From assembly GCA_045657625.1 (NCBI GenBank), contig JAZOTM010000036.1, positions 62,001 to 126,000 of the forward strand: a stretch of 64,000 bases of DNA, read 5' to 3'. The position numbers and the translations under genes were made by a program. Under the pieces are notes generated by a model, which saw only the letters and a list, made by a program, of their open reading frames with translations, was not told where the DNA came from and did not search any database. Source of the stretch: JAZOTM01 sp045657625. Its GTDB lineage: Bacteria; Bacillota; Clostridia; Lachnospirales; Lachnospiraceae. Of this stretch, positions 59,554-64,000 are shown in pieces (the first letter of the stretch is position 1; the number at the start of each line of letters is the position of its first letter).

Positions 59554-62002
59554 CACTCCTGTTTGTGCAGAAGTAAATAGCGTTCAGGATATCTTCTCTG
59601 TAGAGGCTATTGAAGAGAGCGGCATATTTACCCTGCCTGGAGGAAAGTATTCAAAGACATACATGCTAAGTGATATCAACTTTGCAGGTGTGACTGATGA
59701 GGAGCAGAAATCTATCATCGTCAGTTTTTCAAAGGTATTAAAGGGTATTCCCTGCAGGTTTTCATATAGCATCGCAAACGAACATGTGGACGAGAAGAGT
59801 TTTCACGAAAAGGTTCTTTATAAAAAGCGTGGGGATGCGGATGACAGACTTAGGGATTCCTACAATCAGGTAATCAGAGAAAAGTTATCTGATGCCAAGC
59901 AGGGACTATATCAGACCATCTACCTGACGCTTACCATATCAGCGGATGGAATGAAGGATGCCAAGGCAACTTTTATGTCTATAGAAGGTGCGATAAGGTC
60001 AGCGTTTATAGGACTTGGGCTTAACGGTATGCAGGGATCATCTATGAAGTCCCTTTCCATAGATGAAAGAATGCAGCTTATCTATAACTTCATGCATACA
60101 GGACTTGAAAGCGGATATAGGTTCTCCTTTCAGAAAGCGGTATCTATGGGGCAGGATTTTATCAATATCCTGTCTCCGGCCGCAATCGAGTTTGATAATG
60201 AGAGCTTTGTATTAAATGGAAGTTACGGAAAAGTGATGTATATCGAGGATTACCCAAAGGCTTTGGAATCTGACATCATAACTTCTCTTTCCAAGATTAA
60301 CTGTACCAGCTATGTAACAGTCAATAATGAACTTCTTGATATATCAGGCTTTAAGCAGGAGATTTCAAGAAAGTACATGGCAGTCGGTATGAAGATTGAG
60401 GGGGAGAAGCAAAGAAACCGTAACAATAATGACTATCTTGCTGATGCATCGCAGAAGCTTTTAAACGAGAAAGAAAAGCTTGATCAGTTTATGAAGGAAT
60501 TGGATAGCTTAGATGACCACTACTTCAATACAACAATTCTTGTGTTGTTTTTAGCTGATTCAAAAGAAGAACTGGTGCAGATCGAGGATAAGCTTAAGAA
60601 TATTGCTTCGCTTAAAAGTCTTACGCTTAAGAGCTGCTTTGCAATGCAAAAGGAGGCACTTAACTCTGCGCTTATATATGGAATACAGGAGTTTAAGAGA
60701 GTAGTGAATCTGTCATCAAGCTGCCTTGCGATGTTCATGCCGTTTAAGACTCAGGAGCTTAATGATGAGAACGGCGTATATTACGGCATCAACCAGCTTT
60801 CACAGAATGCGATCTTTGCGGACAAGAAGAAGCTGAAAAACCATAATGGCATGATACTTGGTCAGTCCGGCTCTGGTAAGAGCGTATTTTCCAAGAGCGA
60901 GATGATATCGATGTATCTTAACAATCCCACAGACCAGATCTTAATTGTGGATCCACAATCGGAATACGGACCTGTTGTTATGAGGATGCATGGTACAGTT
61001 ATCTGCTTTGACTCAAAGAAGGAGTTTTACCTTAACCCGATGGATGTGGATTTCGATGGTGTGGATTATGCCGGTCTTCGGGAAATCATTTCAGAAAAGG
61101 CAGACTTTATTTTAACGCTGATATCCTCACTTCTTAAAAGAGATATGGAAGCAGAGGAGCAGGGCGTTGTTGATAGAGTCATTGATAAGGTCTACTCGGC
61201 AAATTATAGCATGAGAAAGCGCCTTAACGGGGAGACAGAAAAAGCAGCCGAATATGAAGTGCCGGAGTTTATGAAGGAAGAGATCACACAGGTAAGGCTT
61301 TCAGAGGATTTATCCAAGGAAGAGCAGGTAAGAGCATATTCTCCGACACTGCAGGATGTATATCAGGGACTTTTGGATGAAGGAACAGACCTTGCAGACC
61401 ATTTGGCGGCAGCTATGGAGATTTTTGTAAACGGGTCGCTGAATCTGTTTAACCACAGGACAAATGTTGATCTTAGTAACAGGCTGATTGCATTTGATAT
61501 AGCCGGGCTCAAGGACAATCTTCGTATCACCAGCATGCTTATCATGATGGAAACCTTAAGGGGCAAGATCAAGGTAAATGCCAAGGTCGGCAGGTGGACA
61601 CATCTTTATATTGATGAGTTTCATGAGCTTTTGGCAGTTGACCAGGTAGCAAACTTTATTTTGAAGCTCTGGAAAGAGATTCGAAAGATGAGCGGTATCT
61701 TAAATGGCATAACTCAGAATATGTCTGATCTTTTGAATGACGAGAATGCCGGAAAGCTTTCAGCGATTCTTTCAAATACGGAGTATTTTGCACTTTTATC
61801 CCAGTCATCTGTGGATAAGAAAAAGCTTATGGAGTTCTTGCCGAGTATATCTCCTGCCATGTTCAACTTTGTTGACAATGCAGAGAGCGGAACAGGGCTT
61901 CTTAAGATGGGAAGCGTAACAGTTCCATTTGATATGAGGATGAGCAAGGAATCAGAAATTTATGAAATCGTAAACACAGACGGAGGTGGCTATGGGGTTT
62001 AA
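59510..62002 (+). CDS. VirB4/TraE-family conjugation ATPase
   Basis: 830 residues. The N-terminal CagE/TrbE/VirB4 domain is followed by the ATPase with Walker A GQSGSGKSVFSKSE (about 453), Walker B LYIDEFHEL and the TQNMSDLL motif. It powers T4SS assembly and substrate passage at the membrane. ATG 59510 has AGGAGGG; an upstream in-frame TTG start is not favoured. It overlaps the hydrolase gene by 11 bases. Confidence 0.93.
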   Translation: MAVIKTKYEQTKMYDTPVCAEVNSVQDIFSVEAIEESGIFTLPGGKYSKTYMLSDINFAGVTDEEQKSIIVSFSKVLKGIPCRFSYSIANEHVDEKSFHEKVLYKKRGDADDRLRDSYNQVIREKLSDAKQGLYQTIYLTLTISADGMKDAKATFMSIEGAIRSAFIGLGLNGMQGSSMKSLSIDERMQLIYNFMHTGLESGYRFSFQKAVSMGQDFINILSPAAIEFDNESFVLNGSYGKVMYIEDYPKALESDIITSLSKINCTSYVTVNNELLDISGFKQEISRKYMAVGMKIEGEKQRNRNNNDYLADASQKLLNEKEKLDQFMKELDSLDDHYFNTTILVLFLADSKEELVQIEDKLKNIASLKSLTLKSCFAMQKEALNSALIYGIQEFKRVVNLSSSCLAMFMPFKTQELNDENGVYYGINQLSQNAIFADKKKLKNHNGMILGQSGSGKSVFSKSEMISMYLNNPTDQILIVDPQSEYGPVVMRMHGTVICFDSKKEFYLNPMDVDFDGVDYAGLREIISEKADFILTLISSLLKRDMEAEEQGVVDRVIDKVYSANYSMRKRLNGETEKAAEYEVPEFMKEEITQVRLSEDLSKEEQVRAYSPTLQDVYQGLLDEGTDLADHLAAAMEIFVNGSLNLFNHRTNVDLSNRLIAFDIAGLKDNLRITSMLIMMETLRGKIKVNAKVGRWTHLYIDEFHELLAVDQVANFILKLWKEIRKMSGILNGITQNMSDLLNDENAGKLSAILSNTEYFALLSQSSVDKKKLMEFLPSISPAMFNFVDNAESGTGLLKMGSVTVPFDMRMSKESEIYEIVNTDGGGYGV

Positions 62003-63230
62003 AGAGGAAGGAGCACGGTTTACAAGTGATGTGAAATTCAAAGACTATGCCCTTAACTTTGCCGCAGGTGAAGCCTCCAGGTTTTCTAAAGGAGATGGGG
62101 AGGATGCATCTGCAAAAGTGGATCTTACACTAAGCGGAGTAGCCTCCCTTTCTGCAAATAAGCATAAAGCAAAAGCCAAGGAAATGAAGAAGTTCCTTAA
62201 ATTGAAGCAGAAGGAGGCTTTTATAGATGAGAAGAAAGCGAAAGGAACGGATGTTAAGAGGAAAGAAGCCAAAGTTGAGAGCCCGTCCCAAAAGACTATC
62301 GGGGCAGAGGCATCAGCACAGACTCCTTCGAAGCCAGATAAGGGTACAGAAAAAGCAGATGCAGGAAAGTCTGTATCAAAAGATGTTTCAAAGAAGTCAG
62401 TATCCAAGGAGAAAAGAGCGGCAGCCAATAAAACAGCCGTAGCCAAGATGCTTAGGGCAAAAGGCATGATAGGAAATGACCTTGGCTCTGATAAAGCAAC
62501 AGGGGATGCACTTAAGGACGGAAATACCGGGGCAGTCAGAGTAGTGACAGAGATTCTTAATCCGGCTACGTACTTAAAGGGTTTTTTTGCCAAGATAGCA
62601 GCCCTTATTGCACCGCATGTAATGGTTGTTTTGATGTTTCTTATCGTATTTATGATTCTTGTATCTTTGGTGGTTGGCATGTTTACTTCCATAAACAGCG
62701 TAAGTACCACTGTTACAGGATTTGTATCAAGGTTTTCAGGGCGAGGAAGGATTCTTTCAGAAGAAAGCCTTACAGATGAGGAAATAGACGCGATTGTGGA
62801 TGATTCAGGAGCTACAGGGAGACAAGAGGAAGTTATCAGGTTTGCTCTTTCAAGAGTGGGATATCCGTATTCTCAGGCAAACAGAGCAAGCGGCTATGCA
62901 TATGACTGTTCATCACTTGCTTACTATAGCTGGCAGGCGGGCGGCGTGGACATAAGTTATGGAGGCGGATATCCTCCGACTGCTGCGGCTGAGGCAAGTA
63001 AGCTCTACAGCAAAGGAGAGGTCGTAAATTCCACAAGGCTCGATGTAAGAGATATGGAGCCGGGAGATTTAATCTTTTACGGCGGACATGATAACGGAAG
63101 GTTTCTTGGCATATACCATGTGGCAGTTTATGTAGGAAACGGCGAAGTGGTGGAAGCCCTAAATGAAGACCACGGCGTTGTATATCAGACACTTAGAACA
63201 AAAAACGTGATTTTAGTATTAAGACCATAA
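61992..63230 (+). CDS. NlpC/P60 cell-wall hydrolase of the T4SS
   Basis: 412 residues. A long Lys/Ala-rich cytoplasmic part (1-190) is followed by one membrane helix (about 210-235) and an extracellular NlpC/P60 domain. The catalytic Cys is in YDCSSLAYY and the His in YHVAVYVGNG. It locally opens peptidoglycan for the transfer channel, like VirB1-type proteins of Gram-positive ICEs. ATG 61992 is five bases after GGAGG. Confidence 0.9.
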   Translation: MGFKEEGARFTSDVKFKDYALNFAAGEASRFSKGDGEDASAKVDLTLSGVASLSANKHKAKAKEMKKFLKLKQKEAFIDEKKAKGTDVKRKEAKVESPSQKTIGAEASAQTPSKPDKGTEKADAGKSVSKDVSKKSVSKEKRAAANKTAVAKMLRAKGMIGNDLGSDKATGDALKDGNTGAVRVVTEILNPATYLKGFFAKIAALIAPHVMVVLMFLIVFMILVSLVVGMFTSINSVSTTVTGFVSRFSGRGRILSEESLTDEEIDAIVDDSGATGRQEEVIRFALSRVGYPYSQANRASGYAYDCSSLAYYSWQAGGVDISYGGGYPPTAAAEASKLYSKGEVVNSTRLDVRDMEPGDLIFYGGHDNGRFLGIYHVAVYVGNGEVVEALNEDHGVVYQTLRTKNVILVLRP

Positions 63231-63243
63231 GGAGGAATGTGAA

Positions 63244-64000
63244 ATGGCAGATGAAATTGCTCAGGTTGTAGATCTTGAATATAAGGGGATTTATTACCTT
63301 TTGAAAGGAACAAAGGCGATGATTGCAGCTATGGTAAGTGGCGTTAAGTCCTTGCATGAGTGGAATCACCAGAAATGGCTTAATAAGCCCGGAAGCTGCT
63401 CCTGGCAGAAGATTCAGGAAGCAAGTGAAGGGATGGCTCCTATTTTGGAGTTTCCCAAGGAAATGTTCGAGCCAACAATCAATATTACAAATGATCCCGA
63501 TGTAAAGGGGGAAGGCTTTATAAGTCCTTTTGAATATTATTGTCAGAAGAATAATCTCAGATACTGTATCATGCCGGATCTTAATCCAAACGATGATTAC
63601 GTTCCTGTTGCTGTGCTTGCACAGGACTTCGGAATCCATGATGAACAGATTAAGTCCTACATGAGAAAGCGTGTTGCAAGTGAGGAAGCACAGGATAAGT
63701 CATATGATGAGAAAATCGCTGATGCGAAGGAAAGACTTGCAAATGCTGAGACCCAGGAAGAAAAGGATGAGATTCAGAAAGAGATTGAAGCACTTGAACA
63801 GGGTAAATCGCAGAACAGTGAACTTTTGGCAGAGTCCAAGGAAAAGATGGATAGAAACAATGTCCTTGATTTTGCGGAATATCTTAAGCAGGCGGAAGGT
63901 ACAGAATTTTTGGATAATCCTGAACTTGCAATGTTGCAGGCTCAGACATGTGGAGTTGTAAGAGAGTTCATGCCCGAAGATTGCATGTATCCTATCCGTG
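63244..64000 (+). CDS. PcfB/DUF3801-like conjugation protein (3' end outside window)
   Basis: At least 252 residues, frame open to the window end. It starts at ATG 63244 with GGAGG upstream. The N-terminal part (KGIYYLLKGTKAMIAAMVSG) and the alpha/beta segment FEYYCQKNNLRYCIMPDLNP resemble PcfB-type accessory proteins that bind the coupling protein. A coiled coil (about 155-200) is an unusual insertion. It lies 13 bases after the hydrolase gene. The VirD4 gene would be expected next. Assignment is tentative. Confidence 0.5.
   Translation, partial: MADEIAQVVDLEYKGIYYLLKGTKAMIAAMVSGVKSLHEWNHQKWLNKPGSCSWQKIQEASEGMAPILEFPKEMFEPTINITNDPDVKGEGFISPFEYYCQKNNLRYCIMPDLNPNDDYVPVAVLAQDFGIHDEQIKSYMRKRVASEEAQDKSYDEKIADAKERLANAETQEEKDEIQKEIEALEQGKSQNSELLAESKEKMDRNNVLDFAEYLKQAEGTEFLDNPELAMLQAQTCGVVREFMPEDCMYPIR

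Larger units (their letters stand above)
22912..64000. mobile_element. Integrative and conjugative element (left end and body; right end outside window)
   Basis: The element starts inside the flp gene and runs past the window end, so it is at least 41 kb. It carries a three-recombinase/TnpC set, ParMR, regulators, a type I R-M system, a candidate oriT, a MOBP relaxase with MobC-like protein, VirB4, a CpaF/VirB11 ATPase and a NlpC/P60 peptidase. These are the diagnostic functions of an ICE. No tRNA borders the left end. Missing in view are a VirD4 coupling protein, VirB6/VirB8 homologues by clear sequence, and the right attachment site. The exact left boundary is inferred from the pilin break. 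Confidence 0.88.

Noticed and set aside
62045..62710. 221-residue open frame on the minus strand
   Set aside because: It is antisense to the NlpC/P60 gene, without ribosome site, and its Ser/Phe/Ala-rich composition mirrors the Lys/Ala-rich sense gene.

Overview
The window reads as a chromosome segment of a low-GC anaerobic Clostridia bacterium, most likely Lachnospiraceae. This rests on the oligopeptide ABC operon, the CIRCE-controlled lon, the Flp/Tad pilus genes with a Flp1-type pilin, and the Shine-Dalgarno-led gene style. At about base 22,912 it switches into a large integrative and conjugative element (ICE). The ICE fills the rest of the window and continues past base 64,000.

Chromosomal part (1-22,911). 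An oppC-D-F-A oligopeptide importer is followed by an AraC-type regulator, a fucose/arabinose-type sugar isomerase and a xylulokinase. On the minus strand lie a two-component system (response regulator, kinase) and a carbohydrate-binding-type lipoprotein. A divergent lon gene has a textbook promoter and a perfect CIRCE operator. Next come a CgeB/DUF3880-like glycosyltransferase, a PIN-PhoH ATPase, lrgAB, and a Tad pilus operon (prepilin peptidase, TadZ, TadA, TadB, TadC). The last gene of that operon, the Flp pilin, is cut after 24 codons by the ICE.

ICE left part (22,912-42,650). Behind a putative recombination core are a small protein of unknown function, a DUF1835-like protein and a MerR-TipAS regulator with its operator. 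A six-gene minus-strand operon encodes three tyrosine recombinases, a TnpC-like protein (together an enlarged Tn554/RIT-type set) and a ParM/ParR-type segregation pair. Rightwards follow an XRE regulator with a GIY-YIG nuclease, and a seven-gene operon made of four unrecognised genes plus a type I restriction-modification system (hsdR, hsdM, hsdS).

ICE transfer part (42,650-64,000). A 476-bp non-coding region holds a candidate oriT with an IncP-type nic sequence, and iteron-like repeats. The transfer operons follow: an unknown 458-aa protein, MobC-like, RadC-like, ArdC-like antirestriction, DUF5688, two SpoVG proteins, a MOBP-type relaxase, a CpaF/VirB11 ATPase, a prepilin peptidase, cysteine-rich surface proteins, a pilin-like peptide, a VirB4-like pair, a NlpC/P60 hydrolase and a PcfB-like protein running off the end. 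No coupling protein (VirD4) is seen, so it probably lies downstream.

The most striking signal is a two-block DNA motif, TTTCGGATT and TGTCCCAC 10-11 bases apart. It occurs six times, once before each of five transfer operons and once before the recombinase operon, and not before cargo genes. A second motif, ACATAAAACAC, marks the recombinase, XRE and defence promoters and the left end. Together they suggest an undescribed regulatory circuit for this ICE family. If the nic orientation is right, antirestriction genes enter a recipient first and the restriction genes last.
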